DNA from: Aulostomus chinensis
Taxonomy: Eukaryota > Chordata > Actinopteri > Syngnathiformes > Aulostomidae
Assembly (NCBI GenBank): GCA_037954235.1
Contig: JBBMOA010000004.1
Location: 8,677,599 to 8,741,598, forward strand
Direction: 5' to 3'
Length of the DNA stretch: 64,000 nt
In this document: piece after piece, positions 1 through 12,295 of the stretch
Layout: each line of letters starts with the position of its first letter
How positions within the stretch are numbered: position 1 is the stretch's first letter
Made by a program: the position numbers and the translations under genes
Notes under the pieces: model-generated
Databases searched by the model: none
The model's input: only the letters and a program-made list of their open reading frames with translations
Told to the model about the DNA's origin: nothing

Positions 1-610
1 ATCCATTCAAACAAACATGCTAGCTTCTCTAGCATGAGCTCAGGGCGATTTAGGCTCTGGCTGGCGTGAGCCGTACCCGCCTCAGCAGCTGATTGGTCGT
101 CTCCTCACATCAACATTTATTAGCTCCATGTCAGCCATTGTTGGAAGTTTTGGTCAACTTACTTCCGAAATGTAATATTTCAGTTTTCTAATTTCTGTCC
201 CATCCTGTTTCTTGTTTTAAAGCAACGAGTAACTTTATAACTTGAAAATGATTTTATCCTCTCGCCCCCAGAACACAGCAGCAGTCTGGAGAACTGCCAG
301 CATGTACATGTACTTTGTTATCATCCTCCTTGTTAAAGTATTCGTTTTTATGGAACAGTAAGAACATCGTTGCAGCAGGATGTCACATGATAAAGGTGCA
401 GTATCTGAAGGAAGTTGCTGTTGTTGCAAATTTAAGAGGAAGAAATGTGATTGGAGAAGTCTAATTCGATGATGTCAGTATCTGGACATAACAGGACAAT
501 TAACTCCATTTTTCAAGATAATGAGATAAGAATATTAGATGAGCCCCCCCACCGGAGGGCTTGAAAGTACTGAAGTCAAGTCATCTGAGCTTGAGGGTGT
601 TGAGCAGATT

Positions 611-612
<2 letters not shown>

Positions 613-658
<46 letters not shown>

Positions 659-713
659 GGTGGGTGGGGGGGGGCTTTGTGAGGATTGTTTACCAAAGTA
701 AGGGGGGGGGGGG
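613..713. repeat. (TG)n microsatellite merging into G-quadruplex-prone tract and poly-G
   Basis: A (TG)n run from about 613 passes directly into GGGT repeats at 650-674, where four GGGT units are followed by nine G. A separate run of 12 G lies at 702-713. Both are read directly from the sequence. Short-loop GGGT arrays are a classic intramolecular G-quadruplex motif. Confidence 0.9.
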
Positions 714-2211
714 CAAAACCAGCCCTCCTGGCTGGGGCCTCACATGCCACCGCTGCCAGGAACCTGTTTACATGAAGGTAGCACAGCATTTATCAGGTCT
801 GTCTTTCCAGTTGCATCGTCAGATGTGGTGGCGGCGAGGCGGGAGGGGCGTCGACAGGTAGTCCTCCCGGCACTTCGACACTCCTTTTGTTCTCTGCTAT
901 GAAACTCTGCCTGGACTTTATGTTCCTGAATCACATCCAAGCAGAGAAGCTCATAAAACGGAGGGAAGCGAACTAATTTGAAGGAGCAGAGTGACTCCCA
1001 TGATCCCCTCTGTTTGTGATGGTGAACCCTAACGAGCAGCAGATCCTGAGTCTGTACTCAAGCTGCTTTCCTGGGTCACAAATCCATGTGGATGTTTGCT
1101 GTGACTCACTCAGCCTTCCTGGCGAGTCCCAGCTCTTACAGAAGGAGAAGCCTCCAGGCCCTCCCAAGCTGCTCTAGGCCCCCCAGGCCCATGCTAACGT
1201 TAGCTAATCATTAGGGGGAGCACGGCGGGCTTCCATGCAGCTCTGATTAAAGCTCTGCCAATACAAACCTTCACAAATATGGCTGACTAGGCTGTGAGTC
1301 ACACCTGAGCTGAGCCCTGCAGCAACCACGCCACGCTAGCAGGATCACGTGATGACGTATAAACTTCACCAGATTACACACTTCAGGCACTACCTCGACA
1401 TGACGGGTTAATTAAGTCTTTATCGCAAGGTAACGGCTGTTTTATCAAGATAACCAGATAAACTGACCCGTCAGAGCTTCGTTTGAGGTGGCACAGACTT
1501 AGAACTTGTTATCGAGTGATGTTCTTGCCACACAGGAACATGGTTCTGAGGTACTCGTGAGAACTGGGACCTCAACACAGTCCACCTGTCGGCGGGAACG
1601 TCAGCGGGGTCATAAGTTGACATGGCGCTGAATTTACTGGATTGTTGACACGGTTATGTGGCACGCGTGGTTTCATGAGTGTATCAGTTAACGTTACATT
1701 CTGATCAATGGTCCAGTAACCCTAATCATATTCACGAAAGGTCTAACAGCACCACCTGCTGGCCATTTTTCTATCCTGGGCCGCAGGTGGCACGTTAAAG
1801 CTACCTGTGAAGCTTGGTGTTACAGTTCTGGTTCTGGCAGTGAACCAGATCTTCACTGTTGCTCCCGGTGCAGATGTGAACAGGGTGTTCATGATTCTAC
1901 CTGGGTTCTGCCGCTCACCTGTGTGTGAATGTTCCTAGCTGACTGTGTGCTAAGCTAACTAGCCTCTGCTAGCTATACGCCCAGTTCCAGCTGGTATCTA
2001 AACTTCCCAATCTGCTGCAACACCCCAGAATCCCTCTATTGTTGATCCAGTTTCAGACTCTTTGGACTGAAGTGTCTTCTGGACTGGATCAGAAACATGA
2101 ATGTTTCTAAAGATGCTTCAAACCCCTGATGACACGACGACCAGATTGAAAAAACGTGTTGCGTTTAAATCTTAGCATGAGAAACATAGATGCTGCACAC
2201 TTGTGTAAACA

Positions 2212-2215
<4 letters not shown>

Positions 2216-2269
<54 letters not shown>
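2216..2269. repeat. (TG)n microsatellite
   Basis: About 26 uninterrupted TG dinucleotides. The long Cys-Val and His-Thr open frames here on both strands are consequences of the repeat, not genes. Confidence 0.95.
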
Positions 2270-2270
<1 letters not shown>

Positions 2271-2422
2271 GGAAGCAACAGCTGGAACACATTTGAGATA
2301 TTTCACCATGTGTCAGTCAGAGTGGCGAGCGGGGTGCTGCAGGAAGGTTCCTGTGTGGACGGTTGTCGTGAGGACGCCATCGTGACAGCGCTGCAGGGTT
2401 TTGTGGTGCAGTTTGAGGGCTT

Positions 2423-2489
2423 GATTGGATGGTGTCATGATATTGCCAAGTTGCCTAGCAACTTGGCAATATCATGACACCATCCAATC
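2423..2489. repeat. Perfect inverted repeat, 32-bp arms, 3-nt loop
   Basis: The left arm is 2423-2454, the loop is CTA at 2455-2457 and the right arm is 2458-2489. The arms are exact reverse complements with no mismatch. The right arm starts GCAACTTGGCAATATCATG. No flanking terminal-repeat structure or target-site duplication was recognised. It could be a template-switch product, a tiny fold-back element or a transcribed hairpin. Confidence 0.92.
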
Positions 2490-2689
2490 TGCTGGTTGGG
2501 CATCCGCATACAACACAGCTTACCTGCAGGTGTGTCCTGGTTGCTCCTCCACTTGTGTGGAAGACTCTGTGAGAAACTCCTCCCATCAGGTGACAAGATG
2601 CAGGTGACTTCTCATATGACATGGAAGTGTGGGGGTGGGGTTTGGGCGAAGCAACTACCAAGGCGGAGCGTGACCAGTGCACTCCAGAG

Positions 2690-3135
2690 CACCCATCCAT
2701 CCATCATCTTCCGCTTATTCCTACATTAAGGGTCGCGGGGGGGTGGAGCCTATCACAGCAGCCTTCCCCCTGGACAGGTCACCAGTCCATGGCAGGGCCA
2801 ACACATAGAGACAGACAACCATTGGCTCTCCCAGCCACGCCTACGGTCAATTTAGAGTCTGGATTAACCTGGTCCCTCTTGATGTCTTTGGACTGTGGAG
2901 GAAGCTGGAGTACCAGAGAGAACCCAGCAGGAACAGGGAGAACATGGAGACTCACCCAGAAAGACCCCGTGCTGCAGCCGGGGCTCCACCCACAACCTTC
3001 TTGATGGGGGCCACAGGGAGGACCACTGCTCCACCCACAACCTTCTTGATGGGGGCCACAGGGAGGACCACTGCTCCACCCACAACCTTCTTGATGGGGG
3101 CCACAGTGAGGACCACTGCTCCACAGGGCCACCTC
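2690..3135 (+). mobile_element. Dispersed teleost repeat, copy 1, with 45-bp tandem tail
   Basis: The copy starts with a CATCCATC-type segment and a GGGTCGCGGG segment. It then carries a 'cctggacaggtcacc' core and an 'agacagacaaccattgg' core, both typical of a very abundant fish repeat family, and ends in about three tandem 45-bp units ('ccacccacaaccttcttg...'). Two further copies lie at 12296-12950 (reverse) and 34516-34971. I recognise the family by its core but cannot assign its transposon class. The open frames across it on both strands arise because 45 is divisible by 3. Confidence 0.8.
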
Positions 3136-4869
3136 TCCAGAGCACCACTGTGGCAAAGTGTCTTGGATTTCAGGAAGTCAGCCATCTTGGATTTGTTTGA
3201 GGCCTTTATGAAGTCACTCATGGTGGTTCCCACTGGGACTTGGACATGGCCCCCCCTTCGGGCCAAATCCTGTCCTCCATGTTTCTGTGTGCAGTACTGA
3301 AACTATTCACTGTTTTTGCTACGAGCAAAAACCAGAACGGTGCAGCAGTAAAAGTTCAAATGAAGCTGGAACTTTGTGGACACGTTCCAGTTCTCAGAGA
3401 CGACGTCAGCACTGAAAAACCCTGAAAAATCCGTCACCGTAACGCCATCGTCATGACGAGGATGACGGCTGTTATGTGTTGACCACGTGAGTCTCCATGT
3501 GAAAACATTTGATTCCTGGTTTGTCTCCAGAGGAAGTTCTAGTTCTGTTGACTAGCGACGTAGAATCAAGCTAATAAACGTGTGACGTCACATCAGAGGC
3601 AGCGACGGCGTTGGTGGTCTCAGGCAGCAGGAGGATTAGATTAGATTAGATCCTGTAATCTCTTCTAATGATCTCTGTGGGAAAATGCCACGGAGGCGCA
3701 TGAAGTCAGATCGGAGCTAACGGTCACGCTGTGGGTGGCGGCTCCCAGATCTGGTTGTGATTTGGATGATATCAGCTCGCCAGCAACAGTGCAAACAACA
3801 GTTTTATATATTTCTAACTATACATTCATAAAAGGATCCTGGTTGTGGAGCAGAACAGTGACGTTCTCCTCGTGTTCTCCATTCCAGCTGATTACCTGTC
3901 CTGATGCAGGTTGAGTGGGTTCCAGCGACGGTATCAGCTCCTGGAGGAGACCCAAGTTCCTACAATATCAACCTTGTTCATGAGCAATGATTGCAAAATA
4001 CTACACGACCCACAATCCCCAGGTGTACCAGTCACGCCTCTGACCAGTGGAGCGCTACCTTCAGATGTGTCGAGGTCGCTCTCGTCCTCTTCTACTGGAA
4101 TCTTTTTAATGTGTTGCCAAAATCTGTCAGAAGTTCATTTGTACGTGAGATGGGATTGAACACTGACATTTTGTTGGTCCGAAGTTTGACATCAGCAAAG
4201 GCTCGTGGCCAGAGACGCGCCATTCGCTCTCAGATGGTTCTGAGGCCAGCATAATTTTTCCAAGGAAGCTGTGAGGCTAACGCTTCAGGCTAACACTTCA
4301 GGCTAACGCTTCAGGCTAACACTTCAGGCTAACACTAGCAACTAACTGACAGGTTCCTCTGCAGGTTCTTCCTGAAACAATTGTGTCAGTGTGCGAGCAG
4401 CAAAGTAACCTACAAAATGACACTGACATGTTCCTGACCCAAGTCGACTCCGTCGGTCCAAACCTGAGCTTACTGGAATCATGTGACCCAGGGTTTTGTT
4501 TGTTTGTGTGGGCTGTGTTTGGTGTTTTCCTAACATGAACGTGCGTCCCACGCTGGACCCACAGAGGACAGACTGGCGTTGTTGGCAGGACCCTGGTAGT
4601 TTCCTGCTCCTCCACACTCGGCCGTCCAACAGGACAACTCGGGGGACACGGTTCTATTTTTAAGTGTTGCTGGTGTTTGACCCCGCATGTTCTCCAGCTG
4701 TGGCTCAGCTGATCCGCTGTGTGCTGCTTGGGCGCCACCTTCCTGCCATTTCCTGTGTCTCTGCTCACATGACGGGACCCTCCTCTTCTGTGGAGAGTCC
4801 TCCCCTTCTCCTCGCCTCTGACCTGCACTCCTGCAGCATGCAGCAGAGCTCCCCATCAGAGCGACCTGC

Positions 4870-4903
<34 letters not shown>

Positions 4904-5322
4904 GTTTGGTCACAACGCCACCAGCCTCGCCGCCGCTCTCCAACACCTGGACACCTGGAGGACGTCTTCTTCTGCTCACCAGGAGTTTTCCCTCTGAGGA
5001 TCTTTAATCGGAAGCAGCTGGTGGATGTGTTTTTCCTTCTGCGAGGTGTCTTCACCTGGATGGACTTTAATGGTGGAAAGTTTGAGAAACGCCGCTGACG
5101 TGAATTTACTTCCTGTCTGTTTGTTTGTGGGGACGGACGCTGCTGCGGGAATGTAAGTTTCCCCCGACTCGTCTTCTGTCTCCCACTTCTGCTGCTCAGC
5201 TGTGTTGTGGGTTCGTTTGCTGTGAAACTTGGCGGATTGTTTCTCCTGAGAACTTTTCAGCTGTTCTGACGTTCCAGCTGCGGTTCTTCATGGGTGTGTT
5301 TGGTTTTTACAGAGTCTCCGAG

Positions 5323-8300
5323 ATGTTCTGCTCCAGGAGAGTTCTACAGCGCTGGTGCTTCGCTCTCTTCCTGCTCTGCTCGCCCGTGCCTCATTATGGT
5401 CGACCCATCAACGCCCTCAGCAGCAGAATGTAAGTTCCCTTTATTTCAAGGAATTTAACCAAAGAACTGAACCGTTTGTGTCCCGGCATGGAGGTTCCGC
5501 CCAACCCGAGCCCACCTGTCTGTTCACCTAAAGCACAAACTGTCTCCGCGCCCACCGCCACTGCCCGCACCCGCATTACTGTCCGCCCTTGACACTGGGC
5601 TCAGCGCTGCTGCTGAGACGTTCCACACGAACAGAACCAAAGGTGTGCGGTTCCACGCTGTTCTCACTCATCTGGAACACCCACAACATCAACATTCTAA
5701 CAATTTTTACATTTTTTTTCATGTTTTTTTCTTCATTTCTGAAGGCATTTTTGCTTTTTTTGCTGTGAGTTAAGAAAAGCTCCACACAGTCCAAGTGTAA
5801 AGTTACACAAACATGGGGAACTGGCATCTTGCTGATGTTTGCCTGTTATTTGTTACGTAACAAACTCAGTGGAACACCGTCATGTTTGTCGTCAGATTTC
5901 AAATTAGTGACGTCGTGTTTCTGCTGACTCAACGGATTTGAGTCTTGCTGAAAGATTCAGAACGAAAGTCGGACGTTTCCTCGTTTCACCAGGACCTCCT
6001 GCAAGTCTCTCAAGGTCCCCTGGAGGTCCCCAGACCACACTTTCAGAACCCCCACTCTAGAAGCAGGGTGTGTTCCGTTAGCTTGTCAGACTGACTGAGA
6101 CCTGTGGTTCTGATCCAGGTTCAACGGGAGCCAGTCGTTTCCGGGGGGGCGTCCCTCACTGTGCGTGCGCGTGTTTATGTGATAGGCACTTAGCTGGACT
6201 CCAAGACGGCGTGAACGCCACCTGAGTGGAAAGGAAAACACGGGTGTGATGAAAGGTGTGAGGTAAAGCTCACACGTGGTGAAGCTGGCGACCTCTCACC
6301 TCTGCTGCTCCTGAGGCTCAAGGGGGCGGAGCTCTAAATACCAGAACTGCAGCTGCAATTAATTAAGTCAAAGAAAATGTGCTGGCAGCTGATTAATAAC
6401 ATCATCATTTTTGATCGCAAACTTGAAATATTTGATGGTTTTATTTTATTATTGCCATCCCTCTGTCCTCCAGTCAGTTCCTGTTCCATCATCCCTGCGT
6501 CGCCATGACAATGAGTCAACGGTACTCCTCAGTAGGGAGCACGCCCATAAATGGTCGTCTCCAAATATCAACATTCCAACACTCGGATGATAACTAACTA
6601 AGCAGGTGTCGAGCTGCTGGCGTGAGACAGCAACAATACCTGGAAGTGTTTTTAAAAAATGGCTGCTAAAAGATCATAAATATGGACCTGATGATGTCAC
6701 GATTCTGTCTGCTAATCGTGTGGCGCTCAGGGGCGAACGGCCTGTGCCTGTCCGTCATTTTCCTCCAAAACGTATGAACCTTTAAGAATTCATCTCTGTC
6801 ACGACGCACACCTGCCCAGGTAGTAATGGGCTCTTCATTGGCCGAGGCTCCGCCCCTTTCCTAAGTTTAGTCCAAGTCAGTTTGTAGCATTGATCCTGCT
6901 AACAGACAAACAGTGCTAATCACATGACCACCATGGTAGAGGCCATTCACTGACCTCCATAACCCTAACCAACCTACTGGCTCTCTACTGGTTCTTTACT
7001 GGCTCTACTTGATCTCTATTCGTTCTCTGCTGGTTCTCCACTGCCTCTACTGGTTCTATACTGGTTCTCTCTCTACTGGTTCTCTGGAGTATTTGGACTT
7101 CAGTGGAACTGGAGTGACTGGGAAGAAACACGTCCCATCATGTGGGTCTGCAGTATCTGTCGGGACTGTAAACGATCCGTTGACAGGAAGTACCTGTATG
7201 CGTATAAACATGCGGCGCTCTTGAGGGTTCCATGACTTCTACAATGTCTCCACAGAAAACACAGAAGATTTCTTCTGGTGGTTTCCCCGGGTCCTTCAGT
7301 TTCCTGCTGCCTCGGTGTTTCCATCAGAGGTCCTCCGTCGAGGGCGGGGCACGATGGGAAACTGACCAGCCACGTTATCTCAACCTGAAGCCCGTGTTTG
7401 TGTGCTCAGACACCTGAGTTGTTGGTGTGGTGGCGTTCCCAGGCCCGGCGGCCGGCCTCCACCTCCATGTTTGTCTAAGAGTTAAGACCCGAGGAAATTT
7501 CACCGACGGCGAAGCAAAGCGCCAAAGCTGCTGCATGTGGAGCGCTAATGCTTGGGCTCCAGTTTTTCTACTTGTTAGTTCGTAATATTCTCACGAATAC
7601 TAACACTTATTATCTTTAAGCGGACGGTGCCCCCATGTGGCCGTCTGGAGGGAGGGTTACCCTGTTCAACAACAAATCTGGTGATCGTCACTTTAAAAAT
7701 ATCATTGTCATTAGAAATAAACAAAGAACAATGACACCATTTTGCCCCCAAATGATGAATTTGTCAGGGAACTTTCTTGTTAATAAATTTTGTGGGTTGT
7801 TCAAAATGATAAAGTGAAAAAAACAAGAGCTGATAGATCATTTTTGGATTTCTCAAAAACATTTCCTCCTTGGATCACATGACCATAGTAATGCAGCACA
7901 ATTGATCCCTTAATTTCAGCCATAATGATGCAACAAGAAGACGAAAACTTCAGGTCACATGACAAATAGAATACAGCCTCTAAACCTGTGTCTGTGGCGC
8001 CTCCGTGTGGCCGCTCGTGTAACTACACCAGCACCTAAAGGGTGGGGGTAAACCAAGGGTCGTGAGTTCAAACTTAAGGAGAGCCGTCAGCAGTAGACCA
8101 TCATGCTGTGTTGCCACGGCCACAGTTGATACCCTCGCCACGATTTTCTTGTATCAGATTTTTACAATTACATATTATCATTTACAATTTTGAAAAGTTT
8201 TCTAAAATTAGATGACATCACAGCATCCATGTTGTCCGGTTGTGTGCCTGACAGTGTGGGTGTGGCTACATGAGGGGGCAGGCCTTCATCGCTCAGCAGT

Positions 8301-9005
8301 TGGAGTGCTGATCCAGTAAAGTGGGTGTCGTGAGTCTGAGCCTCACTGGAACCCTCAGGAGTGATTGACAGGTGGTGTTGTGGTGGTGAAGCCCCTCCCC
8401 CTGAAGAACATATTTTGGCCATTTAACAAAATGTGAATGAACTTTTTTGATGCTTTTATTTTGTTAAATGTTGATGTATGTTTGTTCCCAGGAAACGCTC
8501 GGTGACGCATGCTCAGCTGATGCACGACAAAGGTCGCACGCTGCAGGACTTTAAACGCCGCATGTGGCTACAGGAGCTCTTGGATGAAGTCCACACAGCC
8601 GAGATCCGCGACCTCCCTCTGCGGGCTGGCGGCGGTGCCGGGAGCAGTGGTGGGGCCGGTGTCGGGGTCCCAGGGGCAGGACTGGGCATCAACCTGAGCA
8701 CCACCGGCAGCACCCTGCACTCCAAACCGCCTGGAGGGACCAAGAACCTCCCGGTCAGTTTTGGGCTGGAGGAAGAGGAGGGTACCAACCTGCCACAGGA
8801 GACCAACAAGTCTCAGACATACAAGGACGGCGTCCTGAAGGCACCTGGCAAGAGGAAGAAGAAAGGGAGGTCTGGGAAGAGACGGGAAGGAGAAAAGAGG
8901 AAGAGACGAGCGCGCTCGGTAGGGTGGAGGCGGGACAGTGACACGGGGAGTGGACACCACCTGGAGTGGGCGTCTCTGCTGGGCCTGCAGAGGGCAGTGC
9001 TCTAA
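5323..9005 (+). CDS. pthlh: Parathyroid hormone-related protein precursor (2 coding exons)
   Basis: Coding exons are 5323-5429 and 8492-9005, joined at a GTAAGT donor and a TTCCCAG acceptor; the split codon becomes Met36. The product is 206 aa. Residues 1 to about 24 are a hydrophobic signal peptide, a short propeptide ends in the dibasic KR at 37-38, and the mature hormone starts SVTHAQLMHDKG. Residues 39-72 match the PTH/PTHrP 1-34 receptor-activating region (KRRMWLQELL core). A basic cluster further on (GKRKKKGRSGKRR) fits the nuclear-localisation and cleavage region of PTHrP. PTHrP is a secreted ligand of PTH1R-type receptors, acting in calcium balance and skeletal development. The long C-terminal half and intron position argue for PTHrP over PTH. 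Teleosts often have two paralogues (a and b); this looks like the a type, unproven. The Gly/Ser-rich stretch at about residues 86-105 is unusual. Confidence 0.93.
5430..8491 (+). other. pthlh: pthlh intron 1
   Basis: A 3.06-kb intron between the signal-peptide exon and the hormone exon, with GTAAGT donor and CCCAG acceptor. It holds a T-rich tract near 5700-5765 and an imprecise 'ctactggttct' tandem at about 6975-7085. I saw no exon-like frame with family resemblance. Confidence 0.75.
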
Positions 9006-11445
9006 ACGCCGTCAGTCTCTGACGAAGGTGAGTTCTGAGGTCAAAGTTCAAGCTGAAACTCAACCCCAGTAAGGCAACAGCTGGTCATGTGACTTGCAGC
9101 ATCAGGAGGCACTGTGCGTCTTCAGCGAGTGTTTGTATGTCATACGTAAAATCGTAAATTCCTTCAGCTGGTTTTGTTTTGTTGAGAAAAACAAATCGAA
9201 TCCTGAACTAGAGGGAATAACGCAGTCACGTCTGTGCGACACGCAGGCTTGGCTTGTTCACGCGTGTTTCTGACATGTTCAGACCTCCAACACTGATCAT
9301 ACTACAGAGGACGAAGCGTTCAGGAGTCAGATTTTTGGCACAAAGTTTTGTAAATTCTGCAAACAAATTTCTGTCAGCTTCAACAAATGAAAAAAGTTTG
9401 TTTTGGGGACATTCTGCAAATTATCAAGGCAGAAACTGCCAGAGATAACCAGAGATAACTTGAAATAACCAGAGATAACATGAAATAACCAGAGATAACA
9501 TGAAATAACTAGAGATAACATGAAATAACCAGAGATAACATGAAATAACCAGAGATAACATGAAATAACCAGAGATAACATGAAATAACCAGAGCTAACC
9601 AGAGATAACATGAAATAACCAGAGATAACATGAAATAACCAGAGATAACCAGAGCTAACATGAAATAACCAGAGATAACATGAAATAACCAGAGATAACC
9701 AGAGCTAACCAGAGATAACATGAAATAACCAGAGATAACCAGAGCTAACATGAAATAACCAGAGATAACATGAAATAACCAGAGATAACCAGAGCTAACA
9801 TGAAATAACCAGAGATAACATGAAATAACCAGAGATAACATGAAATAACCAGAGATAACCAGAGCTAACCAGAGATAACATGAAATAACCAGAGATAACA
9901 TGAAATAACCAGAGATAACCAGAGCTAACCAGAGCTAACCAGAGATAACATGAAATAACCAGAGATAACATGAAATAACCAGAGATAACCAGAGCTAACC
10001 AGAGATAACATGAAATAACCAGAGCTAACCAGAGATAACATGAAATAACCAGAGATAACCAGAGCTAACATGAAATAACCATAGCTATCATGAAATAACC
10101 AGAGATAACATGAAATAACCAGATAACCAGAGCTAACATGAAATAACCAGAGATAACATGAAATAACAAGAGATAACCAGAGCTAACCAGAGATAACATG
10201 AAATAACCAGAGCTAACATGAGCTAACCAGAGATAACCAGAGCTAACCAGAGATAACATGAAATAACCAGAGCTAACATGAGCTAACCAGAGATAACCAG
10301 AGCTAACATGAAATAACCAGAGCTAACATGAGCTAACCAGAGATAACCAGAGCTAACATGAGCTAACCAGAGATAACATGAAATAACCAGAGATAACCAG
10401 AGCTATCATGAAATAACCAGAGCTAACATGAAATAACCAGAGATAACATGAAATAACCAGAGATAACCAGAGCTAACATTAAATAACCAGAGATAACATG
10501 AAATAACAAGAGATAACCAGAGCTAACCAGAGATAACATGAAATAACCAGAGCTAACATGAAATAACCAGAGATAACCAGAGCTAACCAGAGATAACATG
10601 AAATAACCAGAGCTAACATGAGCTAACCAGAGCTAACATGAAATAACCAGAGCTAACATGAAATAACCAGAGCTAACCAGAGATAACTGATAACCTTCCA
10701 ATACCAAAGGTGCTGGCTGGTCTCCGAGTTACTGGTCGAGTCATGTGGGAAGGTTTATTTTGGAAAAATAAATATTTTAATTCTGGAATGAGAGTCAGAA
10801 TTCAAGTCCAGTTTTAGTTGTAACTTTTCCACACGTGAACACGAAGGTCTTCTGTGTGTTTGGGTCTCTTGGCCTGAGTCTTCATCAGCACGTTGACTGA
10901 CCTCTTCCTCTTCTTCTCCTCCTCCTCTTCTCCCTGCAGGAAGCTCCGGAGCGCCGCGTGACTCCTAAATACTCATCAGACTTCCATGTTGGTGATTGTT
11001 TGGACAGAAATGGGAAATATTTATTGTGTGTAAATATTCTAAATATTCTGGGAGCAGCCGGCAGCGTCTGCTGCTGCCTCCTCGCTTGTGTCTTTGTTAT
11101 CCACTCGTAATTTATTTGGTTGTATTTATTTGTAAATGTATCGAGGCGCTGCTGACTTCTATATTTTTGTACCATAATGCACTTTAGATCTATAAATAGA
11201 AATATTTACCATTAATGTGTTCACAGGTTTGTTTTGTTGTTGGTTGAAATGAAGAAAAACACTCAGTTCATTGTCCACTTCCTGTTTCTTTGCTGCTGAT
11301 GGTTGTTTGTTGGCGGCGCCTCGCCGTGTCTGTTTCCTTGCTTCTCAACGCCGACCTTCGAACTTGTACATACACGCCACGTTAATGGCGCCACGTTGTT
11401 GCACTGAAAAACAACTGAACACATTAAACATTTGACAGAATCCTG
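9006..11445 (+). other. pthlh: pthlh 3'UTR with probable intron and AU-rich last exon
   Basis: A strong donor (AAG|GTGAGT at 9028) follows the stop codon by 22 bases. A strong acceptor with a long pyrimidine tract (CCTGCAG) precedes 10940. From 10940 the sequence is AU-rich with many ATTTATT/TAAATATT-type motifs, and an ATTAAA signal lies at 11423-11428. This suggests a 3'UTR intron holding the minisatellite, followed by a 3'UTR exon of about 500 bases. AU-rich elements that destabilise mRNA are known for PTHrP transcripts. The splice itself is inferred. Confidence 0.65.
9438..10690. repeat. Minisatellite built from 10-bp words in pthlh 3' region
   Basis: About 124 consecutive 10-base words, mainly AACCAGAGAT, AACCAGAGCT, AACATGAAAT and AACATGAGCT in mixed order. 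Register is kept (word starts at positions ending in 7) until one 2-bp deletion near 10121-10130, then again (starts ending in 5) to the end. The 'MLSLVISCYLWLF' open frames on the minus strand are repeat artefacts. Confidence 0.95.
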
Positions 11446-12295
11446 CAGCCTCATCCTTGACTCCGCCCCCTATTTACACTCATCACTTTCATGTTCTGGG
11501 TAGGTACTCCTGTGCGCAGAGAACGTACAGTACCTCAAGTATCACAAGTGAAAGTACTTGTTACCCTCCATCACACAACCTAGTACAGAACACTGGAGCA
11601 GCCATCAGAGCTGGCAGGGTTCTCTCCTCTCCAGGTCTCTGGAGGCCAAAGCGCTCAAAGACGTGGGTTCTGATTGGACCACATTCTGGAAGTCGGGTCA
11701 GATCCCTAGACTCGTTTGATGGTGCGTAAGTGCGTCGGTGGGTCCTGGCGCCTGTGACGCCAGCAGCAGCGTCACTGCAGATCTGGATCCTGACATCATT
11801 GTCCTGTTCCACTGAGCTGAGCCCGGTTCCGGTAGTGTCCGCCCCGGCTTTCTGGAGCAGCCGCTACACTTACTGATCAGGACCTGAGTGACACCTGTTT
11901 TCACCCGCTATGACGTCATCATGATGCTCAGGAAAGGTCCAGGGCAGTGTGGTGAAGGCTCAGGTTGTCCTGGAGCTCAGTTTGTTCAGTGCCTCGTGAG
12001 CCCACACCATTGCCGTTTTACTTCTTATTTTGCTGAACGTGTCATGCGCCATGTTGCTGACTGTGCTGTGTGTGTGTGTGTGTGTGTGTGTCTGTGTGTG
12101 TGGGGGGGGGGGGTGTTTAGACCTGATACATATAAATACTCATACTATGAATACGAGGAGCAACTCTAGGGGGCGGTATGTAACTTCTATGACATGCACA
12201 GGTGAAGTGGCAGGAAGTGACTGTTAGCGCTTGATGGCTCAAGTCCCTCTTGTTTGTATTAATCACGTAATCAAATAAAAAATATAAATCATATA
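11446..12295. other. Intergenic spacer between pthlh and the C11orf98 homologue
   Basis: No gene seen. It contains a (TG)n run near 12067-12100 followed by a run of about 12 G near 12101-12113. A repeat copy begins at 12296. Confidence 0.65.

Larger units (their letters stand above)
1..5151. other. Intergenic/5' flank of pthlh, no convincing gene
   Basis: No reading frame here looks like a conserved protein; the open frames come from simple repeats or a dispersed repeat. Contents listed separately are a (TG)n/poly-G tract near 613-713, a (TG)n tract near 2216-2269, a perfect hairpin at 2423-2489 and a dispersed repeat at about 2690-3135. Near 4266-4335 there is a short tandem of a roughly 13-bp unit containing 'cttcaggctaac'. 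Near 4868-4905 there is an interrupted CAG run. A GTAAGT donor-like site at 5153 could end a 5'UTR exon of pthlh (inference). Confidence 0.6.

Noticed and set aside
2779..3156. Overlapping open frames of about 94-127 codons on both strands
   Set aside because: They follow a 45-bp tandem unit whose length is divisible by 3; no conserved domain and frames open on both strands.
4530..5098. Leu/Ala-rich frames over the CAG run
   Set aside because: Homopolymer runs come from the trinucleotide repeat; no domain and no conserved flanks.
6962..6972. Telomere-like 'aaccctaacc'
   Set aside because: Only a single partial unit, not an interstitial telomeric array.
9327..10259. Minus-strand frames with repeated 'SGYFMLSLV'-like peptide
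   Set aside because: Direct translation of the 10-bp-word minisatellite; no start context, domain or codon bias.
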